Positions 36,704 through 45,695 of a stretch of 64,000 nt of DNA are shown here, one piece after another. Source of the stretch: Tuberibacillus sp. Marseille-P3662 (GTDB taxonomy: Bacteria; Bacillota; Bacilli; Bacillales; Sporolactobacillaceae); assembly GCF_900178005.1 (NCBI RefSeq), contig NZ_FXBS01000006.1, positions 1,583,585 through 1,647,584 on the forward strand, written 5' to 3'. Numbering within the stretch: position 1 is the stretch's first letter; every line of letters starts with the position of its first letter. Both the position numbers and the translations under genes were made by a program. The notes under the pieces are model-generated. The model was not told the origin of the DNA and searched no databases. It saw only the letters and a list, made by a program, of their open reading frames with translations.

Positions 36704-37888
36704 CTAGACAGACATCGTACTGACCGGCGACTTGACAAATACTTCACGGGGCAATTTCGTTATAACCTCACAGCCTGTATCAGTCACTCGAATCGTTTCC
36801 GATAAGCCCATGGCGAATTCACCAGGAACCAAACCCCAAGGAATTAAATGGAAAACCATGTTAGGCTGAAGACATTGCGTTTCTTTTGGACGAAGACTGA
36901 AGGTCCCCTCAAACCATCCTGGAGGAAACGCTATCCCAACCGGGTAAGCTGATTGAGCTAATTGTTGTAGACCTATAGTATTTTTGCCGATGATGTTTCG
37001 ATTCACAGCATCAACTTCTTCAGCCACAGCACCTGGTTTGATCGCTGCAATGGTTGCTTCGACAGCTTCTTTGATGATTTTCTCTGCTTCCCTTTGGACC
37101 AGCGTTGGTTCACCAATGAAACCCGTTCGCATACAAGGAGCATGGTAATGCTGTTGACACCCGGAAGGTTCTAGAAACACGCAATCTCCAACATCAATGG
37201 TACGTCCTGACCACTTGGCATGGCCGATAGCCGAACGATGCCCACTAGCAATGTAAGGAGCGTCAGCAGGATAATCACTTCCAGCTTGTATCATAGCATG
37301 ATGCATCTCGGCAGCGACGAATGTATCCCTAATTCCTGCCCCAGCGGCTTTGATCCCACTCTGTATAGCTATTTCTGTCAATCGTGCCGCTTCTCTAATT
37401 TTCATAATCTCTAGGTCTGATTTAATCGCTCTTATCCCCTCAATTAATCCGGAACAGTCCACAAACGTGGCGTCAGAACACACGGCGAATAATTTTTCCT
37501 GTTGAGAGATAGAAAAGAACCATGCGTTGCGTTCATACCCTATCTGTTTCTGCTGAAGATTAAATTCCTCAAGGACCTCCCGAGTTCGGATCAACGGATC
37601 ATCGCCATCCGCATAAGGACGACTCTGCTCAATCCAACTGAAATTCTGCACACCGGTATTCTCAAGAATGCGTGTAACGATAAAAGGTTCAGCCTCTAAT
37701 GGTATAAATAATGCCTGAAAACTTGTATAGCCGGTTGTTTCAAATCCAGTTAAATAAAAAACATTCTCTGGACTCGAAACCATCATAACGTCAATACCTC
37801 GTTGCTCCATATTTCTGCGAACCTCAGATAATCTATATTCATATTCAGGTATTGGAAAAGGCAAATCATGTCTTTGTTTCACAGTCAT
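36704..37888 (-). CDS. M24/creatinase-fold hydrolase (DoeA-like, non-metal)
   Basis: A 394-residue protein of the M24 fold: an N-terminal creatinase domain (RGIDVMMVSSPENVFYLTGF) and a C-terminal pita-bread domain. The positions that bind metal in aminopeptidase P are changed: the usual Asp strand reads CVFLEPSGCQQHYHAPCMRT. GHRSAIGHAKW offers a histidine like the catalytic one of creatinase. This is the pattern of ectoine hydrolase DoeA and creatinase relatives, which hydrolyse C-N bonds rather than peptides. AGGAGG precedes the ATG. It is divergent from an N-methyl amino acid oxidase gene (196 bases apart), so a joint pathway is plausible. Confidence 0.75.
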   Translation of the reverse strand: MTVKQRHDLPFPIPEYEYRLSEVRRNMEQRGIDVMMVSSPENVFYLTGFETTGYTSFQALFIPLEAEPFIVTRILENTGVQNFSWIEQSRPYADGDDPLIRTREVLEEFNLQQKQIGYERNAWFFSISQQEKLFAVCSDATFVDCSGLIEGIRAIKSDLEIMKIREAARLTEIAIQSGIKAAGAGIRDTFVAAEMHHAMIQAGSDYPADAPYIASGHRSAIGHAKWSGRTIDVGDCVFLEPSGCQQHYHAPCMRTGFIGEPTLVQREAEKIIKEAVEATIAAIKPGAVAEEVDAVNRNIIGKNTIGLQQLAQSAYPVGIAFPPGWFEGTFSLRPKETQCLQPNMVFHLIPWGLVPGEFAMGLSETIRVTDTGCEVITKLPREVFVKSPVSTMSV

Positions 37889-38084
37889 CCAACCTCCTAT
37901 AGGTCACTTACCATTTTTTAAAATGCTTAGATTAAGTTTATTAGTGGCACCAGCTATTGACTATTGGTCAATCTGTCATAAAAAACGGCTATTAGTTTCT
38001 TACAATTTTGATGATTGTGTTTTGTGCGACAAAGGATTATAGTTAAAAAACGACTATACATGGAATTAAGGAGAGGATGAAAAA

Positions 38085-39228
38085 GTGAATCCGACATATG
38101 ATGCCATCATCATCGGAATGGGGATTATGGGCAGCGCTGCCGCCTATCATCTTACAAAACGCGGCCAACATGTCCTCGGGATTGATCAGTTCAATCCCCC
38201 GCATACATTAGGTTCCTCGCATGGTCATACCCGAATTACAAGGCAAGCCTATCTTGAAGGGGCTTCTTATGTCCCAATGGCACAAAGATCCCACGAGTTG
38301 TGGCGGGAATTAGAAAAAAAGACAGGTAAAACATTGCTTGCTGAAATTGGTGGACTCAATATTGGTCCTGAAAACTGTCAAATTGTCAAAGGCACTGTGG
38401 AGAGTGCCGACTGTTACGGCTTGCCTTATGAGATATTAAACGCTCATGAAGTCCAAAAACGTTTTCCGGCTTTTCAACTCGATACCGAAGAAGTCGGCGT
38501 CTATGAAACCATTGCCGGCGCCGTTTTTCCTGAAGAAAGTATCCGGGCCCATCTTGATATAGCAAGTCAACATGGGCTTGATATCCGAACCAATGAACGG
38601 GTCATTGAATGGTCAGTCAAAAATGATCGCGTCACAGTCCATACTGAAAAAGGCTGTTATCAATCGGAGACCTTAATTCTTTCTGCCGGCGCTTGGAGCC
38701 CACAACTATTTGGATTCGACATCCCTTTGGAAGTGGAGCGCAAAGTACCTGTTTGGTTTCAGCCGGATCAGCCGTCTGACTTATTTAAGCCCGGTGACTT
38801 CCCATCGTTTGTATGGCACTGTACTGATGAATATAACATTTATGGATTGCCTGGTTTTCATGGAGAAGGTGTTAAAGTCGGCTTTCATCAAGGCGGACTC
38901 AAAGGAGAAGCGGATCAACTGTCCCGGCAGGCATCATGGAATGAAACAGAAGATGTCCGCCGCACTGTTGCCAGTCGATTCCCACGTTTGAATACACAAA
39001 ATATCTCTTACGAAACATGCTTATATACAAACACACCAGACGGCCATTTTGTTTTAGGGTACCATCCTAAATACCAAAATGTTGTGACAGCTGGCGGATT
39101 TTCCGGACACGGCTTTAAATTCGGCAGTGTCGTTGGTGAAATCTTGGCTGACCTTGCAATAAAAGGTCAAACTAACTATGACATATCTTTATTCAACCCG
39201 AACCGGTTTAGTAGCGACGGAACCGAAT
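38085..39228 (+). CDS. Monomeric sarcosine oxidase / N-methyl-L-tryptophan oxidase family
   Basis: A 381-residue flavoprotein. The FAD site is IIIGMGIMGSAAAYHLTKRG; SSHGHTRITRQAY is typical of MSOX/MTOX; TCLYTNTPDGHFV (Cys near 312) holds the cysteine that covalently binds FAD. It oxidises N-methyl amino acids to the amine and formaldehyde with release of peroxide. The GTG at 38085 follows AAGGAGAGG. The stop lies at 39228-39230. It faces the creatinase-fold hydrolase gene, recalling the creatine-to-sarcosine-to-glycine route. Confidence 0.87.
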
Positions 39229-39298
39229 GATGGAATGCAGCTGACAATATTCACAGCATTCCATCATCGTCACGAAAAAACTTGTGGATTGATGCTCC

Positions 39299-39379
39299 AA
39301 AGGCTGTTTTCGTAAACTTTTTTGCTATTTCAGAGAAGGGGTTCACTTCCGCTCCAGGATGCGCGCTTTCCACGGGGCG
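39299..39379. repeat. Truncated Bacillaceae-type repeat, copy D
   Basis: Contains AAAGGCTGTTTTCGTAAA, which recurs inverted at 44955-44975, and GCGCTTTCCACGGGGCGG, like the CCGCGGAAAGCG end of other copies. It fills most of the gap between two convergent genes. Confidence 0.6.
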
Positions 39380-39388
39380 GATAGAAAA

Positions 39389-39895
39389 CTATGATAACGG
39401 TCTTACGTACCTTAATGACACATAATTTTCATCCGGGGCATTTGAATAGGCCGCCTGTTCAGAATGGTGTTTAAAACCCCTAGCTTCATAGAAAGGTATG
39501 CCTTTATCATTACCTTTCTGCACTGAAACCCATTGTTCCTCAGCACCCTTTTTCATTTGCACCTCTGTTATGTCGTTTAAAAGTTGCGTACCGATCCCTT
39601 CTCCGCGGCGATGCGGATCTAAGTATAGAACATATATCTCACTTCTGTTATGACCCGTCATCCCGCCACCTATGGCCCCGACGACCTCGCCTTGATCTAA
39701 CGCAACAAAATAACCATCCCAGCCTTCTGTTTCATTTAACTCTTGATATATACGATCATGGTTATAGAATGTTCTGTTATTCCGCAGGATATTTGCTTCA
39801 CTTCTAATACCTTTATATGTATCTAAGCAGCCCTCAGAACATACTCTAGCAATGCCGGGCACATGTTCTGAAGAGCCTCTTCTAACTTCAATCAA
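39389..39895 (-). CDS. GNAT-family N-acetyltransferase
   Basis: A 168-residue acetyltransferase. The acetyl-CoA loop is LDPHRRGEGIGTQLLND (about 92-108) and the late ARGF segment follows FYE. The substrate is unknown. The TTG at 39895 has GGGAGG eight bases upstream. It is convergent with the sarcosine-oxidase-like gene, separated by a repeat fragment. Confidence 0.85.
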   Translation of the reverse strand: MIEVRRGSSEHVPGIARVCSEGCLDTYKGIRSEANILRNNRTFYNHDRIYQELNETEGWDGYFVALDQGEVVGAIGGGMTGHNRSEIYVLYLDPHRRGEGIGTQLLNDITEVQMKKGAEEQWVSVQKGNDKGIPFYEARGFKHHSEQAAYSNAPDENYVSLRYVRPLS

Positions 39896-39933
39896 TCAAA
39901 TCTCCTCCCTTCTAAGACTCTAAGCATACGTTA

Positions 39934-40509
39934 CTAAGCCAAGTTCAACACATAAAAGACGATCCCAACAATCATCACAACACCTACGGCTAAACCGCCC
40001 ATCAGTCCGATCAGACTCGTTTTCAATGTATAACCTTTAAAATCCGCTTGTGACGTCGAATGATCTACTTTTCTTATGTGTATGTATAGTCCTATATTCA
40101 TCAATATTATTATAAATAGAATCATCAGCAGCATAAAACGGCTGTCCATCTCCATAACAACATCCGTTGAGCCGCGAGACCAGTAGGCCTCCATCAAAAA
40201 TACTCCACTTAAAATAAAGTCCGAAATGAACCCCATACGATGCTGCTTTCTCCATTCACGACCCATCTTTTGTTTTTCATAGATCGCGACTTGTTCAAAA
40301 ATGGGAATGAGTGATTGCGTTGACTCTCCTTTAAGCAATCTTACTAATGATTGCACCAATACAATAATGGCTAGTGCAACAAACATTTGCACCATCGTGA
40401 CCCTAAGCATAGTAAAAAGCGTTAAAACTATTGTTAAGAGAGCGATGAGCAAACCGTTTGTGATCATCACTTGTTTGATTCTCATACTTTTTAATGTCTT
40501 CGGATCCAC
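39934..40509 (-). CDS. Four-helix membrane protein of unknown function
   Basis: A 191-residue protein with about four or five hydrophobic helices and a basic cytosolic loop (YEKQKMGREWRKQHRMG). I do not recognise the family. GGGAGGGG precedes the ATG. The next upstream gene encodes another small membrane protein, so the two may act together. Confidence 0.65.
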   Translation of the reverse strand: MDPKTLKSMRIKQVMITNGLLIALLTIVLTLFTMLRVTMVQMFVALAIIVLVQSLVRLLKGESTQSLIPIFEQVAIYEKQKMGREWRKQHRMGFISDFILSGVFLMEAYWSRGSTDVVMEMDSRFMLLMILFIIILMNIGLYIHIRKVDHSTSQADFKGYTLKTSLIGLMGGLAVGVVMIVGIVFYVLNLA

Positions 40510-40557
40510 TAATAATCCCCTCCCTTTGAAATGGCGGCTTAAAGACAGCTAGGATGA

Positions 40558-40827
40558 TCATCTTGTGTTGACATCCTCGGGTGGTGGAAGATATTTTGTA
40601 AAATAAGCGCCCACGAATAATAACATCATCGTTGAGAACCAGCTGGTCGCTCCTAAAACATCAAACCAGTAAGCTAAGATATTAATAATGGCAATGAGGA
40701 AAAAACAAGCAGATGTTAAAAGACTTTTAAAACCTGTCACACCTTCCTTCTTTCTTCTTTTATGGATGATGTACGGAGCAACCAAAAGAGCGCCTATACT
40801 CAAAATAGTGATAATAGAACCAAACAA
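40558..40827 (-). CDS. Small three-helix membrane protein of unknown function
   Basis: An 89-residue protein with about three helices and a basic loop (KRRKKEGVTG). The TTG at 40827 is chosen since AAAGGTGG lies eight bases upstream; in-frame GTG codons at 40834-40839 overlap that site. No family recognised. Likely co-transcribed with the four-helix protein gene downstream. Confidence 0.6.
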   Translation of the reverse strand: MFGSIITILSIGALLVAPYIIHKRRKKEGVTGFKSLLTSACFFLIAIINILAYWFDVLGATSWFSTMMLLFVGAYFTKYLPPPEDVNTR

Positions 40828-40878
40828 TGGGTACACCACCTTTCAATGATTGAGCGCCAATTTTTTAGATCCTCTATT

Positions 40879-41424
40879 TCATTCCCAAGCATTATAATGA
40901 AACGAAAAAGATTGCCGTAAATACTCGAGATACTTTTGTGCTTGTTGATCAAGATCCGCTTCGGTGACCATTAAGTCCTCGAAAGTCTTAAATAAGGGCA
41001 AAGACTTAGTTCTAATAAAATTACAGGTCGCATAAAAAGGCGCCATGATCTGTTCAATCGTATGTCGATGATGGCCATCAAACCGGTAATCTTCCGGTGT
41101 AAAGCCGGAACTGATCGCAACGCCAAATGCTTTACCTCGAAGCGCATAACGTCCTTTAAATGCCCAGCCACGTTCTAATACGTCATCAAACCATTTCTTT
41201 AAAAGAGGCGGATAACTATACCAATAGTTAGGAAATTGGAAAATCGTGCGATCATGATCTTCTAAAAGCCGCTGTTCGTATTGAACATCGATGCTTTCAT
41301 CAGGATATTCACGATATAATTCATGAACGGTGATATCAGGTTGGTTAATTATGGCCTGCTTTAAATGGGCGTTGATCCGGGATTGATTAATGTCCGGGTG
41401 TGCAATGATGACTAACGTTTTCAA
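40879..41424 (-). CDS. NAD(P)H oxidoreductase, flavodoxin-like (KefF/MdaB type)
   Basis: A 181-residue FMN-binding protein: VIIAHPDINQSRINAHL at the N-terminus, IFQFPNYWYSYPPLLKKWFD around residue 80 and the following GWAF segment are characteristic of quinone reductases of this family. It performs two-electron reduction of quinones; in Gram-negatives KefF also activates potassium efflux. It lies 29 bases downstream of the FAD oxidase paralogue 2 and may share its transcript. Confidence 0.86.
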   Translation of the reverse strand: MKTLVIIAHPDINQSRINAHLKQAIINQPDITVHELYREYPDESIDVQYEQRLLEDHDRTIFQFPNYWYSYPPLLKKWFDDVLERGWAFKGRYALRGKAFGVAISSGFTPEDYRFDGHHRHTIEQIMAPFYATCNFIRTKSLPLFKTFEDLMVTEADLDQQAQKYLEYLRQSFSFHYNAWE

Positions 41425-41453
41425 TGTAGAACCCTCCCTTTGATATGATTAAT

Positions 41454-42572
41454 CTAATCTTGGCGCAATGCACCCGCAACGTCATAGTCCTCTAGATGAA
41501 GCTCAGTCGACTCGCCCAACGCTAGCTTAGCAAGCTCTGAACCTAAATAGGGACCGCTTGTTAAACCTGAGGCACCAAGACCATTGGCAACTAGCAACCC
41601 CTCCGTATCTGGTACTGGCCCAAAGACCGGCAAAGAGCTTGGTGTAAACGGTCTGAACCCAACTTTGGTTTCAACATATGTACTCGACGCTAAATCCGGA
41701 GCTACATTAAGCGCTTTATCGATGATGTCATGAATGCTGCCCATAGTTACACGGGCATCATCGTGAATAGGATCCTCTTGAGTTGCACCGACAACGATTT
41801 TTCCGTTTCCAAATGTGAGCATGTATTGATTATAAGGGGCCATGACAACCGGCCAGGAGCTCGTGTCTGTATCCGGCATTTGCAGGTGGACAATTTGCGC
41901 TTTTTGTGACGTCACTTGAAAATTCATACCTAGGGGTTCCAGCAGCTTTTTGGCCCATGCCCCGCCAGTCACAATCACTTGATCAGCAGAGATAGTCTCT
42001 CCATTCACGGTCACTCCTGTGATTTTCAAAGCTTCATATACAAGCGATGCATCTCCATATATAAAAGTGGCTCCGTTCCTTTCAGCACCACGAATCAGGG
42101 CGTTTCGTAAAGCGCCTCCATTGACACGAGCCGCCCCACTGATGTGAACCGCCCCATATGCTTCCGATAACGGCGGAAACAACGCCTTGGTCTCAGCAGA
42201 TGATAGTTTTGTGACGCCTCCCATTTCAGGCGTATCTTCCTGGCGTTCTTGGGCGAGCGCTACCTTCTTATCGAGTCTTTCTTCTTTTGAAAAAATATTA
42301 ATTGCCCCGACTCTGGCATATCCTGTCTCGGTCTCCCCATTGGCTTCTAATTCCTCAATAAGTGTTGAGTAATACTTGGCTCCTGCTTTAACTAATCGGT
42401 ACCAGGCATTATTGCGACGATGGGTCAGCCACGGGCATACAATGCCGGCCGCCGCATTTGTGGCCTGCCCAGGATCCTGCCGATCGACCAGTGTTACCTC
42501 TGCCCCTTGCTTGGCTAGGTGATACGCTGTCGATGCACCAAGAATGCCTGCTCCAATGACGATATACTTCAT
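41454..42572 (-). CDS. FAD-dependent oxidoreductase, DAO family (paralogue 2)
   Basis: A 372-residue flavoprotein closely related throughout to the one at 31747. Shared blocks include IGAGILGASTAYHLAKQGA, DPGQATNAAAGIVCPWL, HISGAARVNGGALRNALI and VGFRPFTPSSLPVFGPVP. The ATG at 42572 (MKYIVIG) follows AAGGTG; an earlier in-frame start (42590) is less well placed. Differences in the C-terminal half suggest the paralogues act on related but distinct amino or imino acids. It is followed by the KefF-like gene. Confidence 0.83.
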   Translation of the reverse strand: MKYIVIGAGILGASTAYHLAKQGAEVTLVDRQDPGQATNAAAGIVCPWLTHRRNNAWYRLVKAGAKYYSTLIEELEANGETETGYARVGAINIFSKEERLDKKVALAQERQEDTPEMGGVTKLSSAETKALFPPLSEAYGAVHISGAARVNGGALRNALIRGAERNGATFIYGDASLVYEALKITGVTVNGETISADQVIVTGGAWAKKLLEPLGMNFQVTSQKAQIVHLQMPDTDTSSWPVVMAPYNQYMLTFGNGKIVVGATQEDPIHDDARVTMGSIHDIIDKALNVAPDLASSTYVETKVGFRPFTPSSLPVFGPVPDTEGLLVANGLGASGLTSGPYLGSELAKLALGESTELHLEDYDVAGALRQD

Positions 42573-42644
42573 ATTTAGCACCTTTTCCAATCAGTCTATT
42601 TTTATCTTGGTTCTTATACTAGTCTATCCAATGACTCATTGATC

Positions 42645-42680
42645 AAAAAGCTGAGAACACCCGCTTAATGGTGTCTCAGC
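42645..42680 (-). terminator. Terminator after floT
   Basis: GCTGAGA.CACC pairs with GGTGTTCTCAGC on the minus strand, followed by TTTTTG, 14 bases after the floT stop. Confidence 0.8.
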
Positions 42681-42693
42681 CTTTAATAGATCG

Positions 42694-44256
42694 TTATTCA
42701 CTGTCAGATGATTGATCTTCACTATGTAAAGATTCATCTTCATTCACATGATCATCCTGTGAATCGGACTCATTTGACGTTGCCTGACTTTCATCTTGAG
42801 CATCCGTCCCAGCTGCAACTTGATCATTTCCTTGAGGAAATGGGGTGACATTGCCCCGGGCCACAAACGACTCTAGCATTGATTTAATATCCATACCTGT
42901 AGACTCTTTTAAACTTTCTTGGAGTCCCAGCATCGTTTTCGTTACATTATTTGTGATTTTAGAGGAACCGCTGCTTGAGCTGGATGAATCCCCCATATCA
43001 ATCACTTTCATCTCTTCAATTTGGGACAGTGGTTGCGCAATTTCGCGAGCATACTTAGGCAGCATCTCAATAAACATCTCAAGAATAGCCGCTTCCCCGT
43101 ATTTTTCCATCGCTTCAGCCATAAGCTCTTTCGCTTCTGCATCCGCTCGACCTCGTTCACGCACAACTTCGGCTTCAGCAAGACCTTTTTCTTTTTCAAT
43201 GGCCGCCTTGGTTTCACCATCAATCCGATCTTTTTCAGCCTCGGCTTCGGACCTCGCTTTGATATCGTAGGCATCAGCATCTGCTTGTGCTTTACGGCGT
43301 TTTTGCTCTTCCTCTTCCAGAGAAACTTGACGTTGACTTTCAATGTATTTGACTTTCATTTCTTCTTCTTTCACTTCTTGATTCAGTCGCGCTTGTTCTA
43401 AATTATAGGCCGATTCAGACTTTGCTCTGGCTGCTTCAACTTCGGCTTTGTATTCCGCCTCTTTGACATCTTTTTCATTTTTAGATTTGGCGATTTCGGT
43501 TTGCCGTCTAATTTCATCTTCTTCTGCTTCTTGTGATGTCTTCGCTTTGTGCATTCTTGTCTCACGAGCAGCATTGGCTTCAGCGATATCAGCATCTTTC
43601 TGTGCTTCGGCAATGCGCGGCCGGCCAATGGCTTCAAGATAGCCGCTTTCTTCATCATCATCTTTGATTTCTTTTAAAGCAAAGGACGTGATTTCAAAGC
43701 CTAAATTTTGTAGATCTTGTTCAGCAATCCCCTTCACTTTTTGGTTGACGGAATTAAAGTCTTTATAGATCTCATCAACCGTTAAAGCTGAAATAATCGC
43801 CCTTAAATGACCTTCTAGGACTTCTTTCAGTTCTCGTTCTTTTTCGTTTTGACTTTTACCTAAAAACTTTTCGGCGTAGTTAGCAACGATCTCAAGTTTA
43901 CTGCCAATGCTAATTTCCGCAACACTTTGCGCGCGGATCGGAACACCTTCCGAAGTATACGCTTTCGGTGATTCGATTTCTAACTGAAAGGACGTTAGAT
44001 CGATCGGCGTACTGGTTTGGAACATTTTCAAACGGATCCCGCCGCCGCGAATGATTTTCATACTTCTGCCATTATCATCGACAAATATACGATTATCCTC
44101 TTCCGGCTGACCCAGCTTTGGTCCCGTAATAATCAAGGCTTGGTTCGAGCTGGCGGTTTTATAACGTAATTTAAAAATGAGAAAACCAATACCGCCAACA
44201 ATTAAAGCAATAAAGACGAGAACGCCCAGCACAATCAGCCAAATAAATTCCATCAT
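42694..44256 (-). CDS. floT: Flotillin-like membrane scaffold protein
   Basis: A 520-residue protein: one N-terminal membrane helix (WLIVLGVLVFIALIVGGIGF), an SPFH/band 7 domain (about 50-200) and a long coiled coil rich in EA repeats (about 210-390). The tail is acidic and Ser/Asp-rich, longer than in B. subtilis FloT (509 aa). It organises functional membrane microdomains and supports envelope stress responses. A second in-frame ATG is at 44253. The promoter upstream is sigma-W-like, as in B. subtilis. The usual NfeD-like partner (YuaF) is not adjacent. Confidence 0.94.
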   Translation of the reverse strand: MMEFIWLIVLGVLVFIALIVGGIGFLIFKLRYKTASSNQALIITGPKLGQPEEDNRIFVDDNGRSMKIIRGGGIRLKMFQTSTPIDLTSFQLEIESPKAYTSEGVPIRAQSVAEISIGSKLEIVANYAEKFLGKSQNEKERELKEVLEGHLRAIISALTVDEIYKDFNSVNQKVKGIAEQDLQNLGFEITSFALKEIKDDDEESGYLEAIGRPRIAEAQKDADIAEANAARETRMHKAKTSQEAEEDEIRRQTEIAKSKNEKDVKEAEYKAEVEAARAKSESAYNLEQARLNQEVKEEEMKVKYIESQRQVSLEEEEQKRRKAQADADAYDIKARSEAEAEKDRIDGETKAAIEKEKGLAEAEVVRERGRADAEAKELMAEAMEKYGEAAILEMFIEMLPKYAREIAQPLSQIEEMKVIDMGDSSSSSSGSSKITNNVTKTMLGLQESLKESTGMDIKSMLESFVARGNVTPFPQGNDQVAAGTDAQDESQATSNESDSQDDHVNEDESLHSEDQSSDSE

Positions 44257-44332
44257 CGAATCATCACCCTAGAATGAAAACTTAAATCCGAAAAAATAAA
44301 TACCTTCCCCCTTTGTTTGATGTCTAATCATA

Positions 44333-44360
44333 CATACGACTCAAATCCGAAAAAGTTGCA
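44333..44360 (-). promoter_or_regulatory. Sigma-W-like promoter of floT
   Basis: On the minus strand TGCAAC (44355-44360), a 16-base spacer and CGTATG (44333-44338). This matches the sigma-W pattern TGAAAC-N16-CGTA with one mismatch in the -35. Confidence 0.75.
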
Positions 44361-44569
44361 CATATTGTCAAACTCATACAAAAAATATCATATTATACTT
44401 TGAATTGATAGAGATTACCCTGATAAAGTAGAATACTCATATAAAATTCTTTTCGAAAGGCTATTTTGTAAAAGATTGGTGCTTTTGCACAAAATCTATA
44501 ACATGCGTCGTCATATACCGCGTCACTCAGCGAGCGCGTAGTGTATTTTCGGACCGTGAACCTCCCCAT

Positions 44570-44597
44570 CCCCGAAAAGCAATTTTTGCTTTTTGGG
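44570..44597. repeat. Long hairpin in the floT-xpaC intergenic region
   Basis: CCCCGAAAAGCAA and TTGCTTTTTGGGG form a 13-bp stem around TT(T). It is part of a 240-base stretch of repeat-like sequence ending in an inverted, truncated copy of the GC-rich repeat (44655-44715). Confidence 0.6.
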
Positions 44598-44774
44598 GTG
44601 GATTGATGTGGGTAGGATCAGCGTTGTCACAGGACGTGACGCATTTAGCTGATCATCCTTTGCCCTGCGGGGTCTCACTTTGGCCACTAGTCCCGCAGGA
44701 GTCTCCGTGTATTTCCTCGCTAGTATTGTGCTTAACCACTTTATAAAAGTGATTTTGCTTAATTAAATACAAGG

Positions 44775-44906
44775 CGTTGATTGGAGTGAAGGGCCGTCGA
44801 CTCCGGCGGGAAAAGCAACAGCTGAAGACCCCGCAGGAAGTGGTTTTCTTCCGAGGAGGCTGAAGCGTTGCCCGCGGAAAGCGACTGCCCGGAACGGAAA
44901 TCAACG
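44775..44906. repeat. Bacillaceae-type GC-rich dispersed repeat, copy B
   Basis: About 132 bases bounded by the imperfect inverted ends CGTTGATTGGAGTG and GGAACGGAAATCAACG. Internal landmarks are ACTCCGGCGGGAAAAGC, GAAGACCCCGCAGGAAG, CGAGGAGGCTGAAGC and GCCCGCGGAAAGCGACTG. A shorter, inverted copy lies just upstream at 44655-44715 (GCGGGGTCTCACTTTGG, CCCGCAGGAGTCTCCGTG). The 790-base gap between floT and xpaC is largely built of such elements. Confidence 0.8.
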
Positions 44907-44981
44907 GAGCTGCCATTTCGTATTTTGGTTCAACCATGAGGTTGAAAGCAACAAAATTTACGAAAACAGCCTTTAGAAATT

Positions 44982-45010
44982 TGAAACCTATTGGTATGCT
45001 ATGTTGTATA
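44982..45010 (+). promoter_or_regulatory. Sigma-W-like promoter of xpaC-yaaN
   Basis: TGAAAC (44982-44987), 17 bases, TGTATA (45005-45010). The -35 is perfect for sigma-W; the -10 differs by one base and the spacer is one longer than the norm. Confidence 0.5.
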
Positions 45011-45046
45011 TAGATATAAAGGCATTTTTCATTGGAGTCGATTAAC

Positions 45047-45691
45047 GTGAAAGCTATTTTTACTTTTTTCCTATACGGATTCATTGCATTCCCTCTATGG
45101 ATTCTGACTTGGCTATTTGCTTTCTTTGCTTTTCAGGCTTCTTTTGGCCTCTCCTTTTTATGGGCGACAGGTATTGTTGTGATAGCCATGGGTTCACTTA
45201 TATGGCGCAGGAAACACAACTTGCTCAAACGTCATCAAATCACCAACAAAGACTATCGCTATATTCAAAGCCATTTAAAAGAAGCCCACGATAAAATGAA
45301 ACGTTTAAACAAAACACTTCTGGGTGTTCGTTCTTTTCGTGCTGCTAGGCAAATTGGCAAGCTTCAGCAAATGGTCAGCAGAATCTATCGTATTGTCAAG
45401 AAAGAACCGAAACGCTTCTTTGTAGCAGAACGTTTCTTCTTTTATTATTTAGATTCTATTGTCGAATTATCCGAAAGATATACCTTTTTAACCCGTCAGA
45501 ACGTCAAAGAACCTGACGTCCGTGAATCTTTAGCAGAAACGGAACGGACCCTTGCAGACCTCTCGAACTCAATTGAAATGGAGCTACGATCGATATTGTC
45601 AGATGATATTGATGAGCTCAATATTGAACTCGATGTCGCCAAACATTCGATAGATCGTGAGAAAAAGGCTTTTCCTAAAGGAAGGAGTTAA
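45047..45691 (+). CDS. xpaC: XpaC-family membrane protein
   Basis: A 214-residue protein with two N-terminal membrane helices (FFLYGFIAFPLWILTWLFAF and an adjacent one) and a helical cytosolic part. It matches the family named for 5-bromo-4-chloroindolyl phosphate hydrolysis in Bacillus, whose biochemical role is unclear. The GTG at 45047 has GGAG nine bases upstream; an earlier TTG overlaps that site. It is coupled to yaaN by a four-base gap, as in B. subtilis. A link to toxic-anion or envelope stress is inferred from the partner. Confidence 0.85.
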   Translation: MKAIFTFFLYGFIAFPLWILTWLFAFFAFQASFGLSFLWATGIVVIAMGSLIWRRKHNLLKRHQITNKDYRYIQSHLKEAHDKMKRLNKTLLGVRSFRAARQIGKLQQMVSRIYRIVKKEPKRFFVAERFFFYYLDSIVELSERYTFLTRQNVKEPDVRESLAETERTLADLSNSIEMELRSILSDDIDELNIELDVAKHSIDREKKAFPKGRS

Positions 45692-45695
45692 GTAT

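Noticed and set aside
44653-45084. 143-codon minus-strand frame in the floT-xpaC gap
   Set aside because: It is made of dispersed repeat sequence and runs antisense into xpaC.
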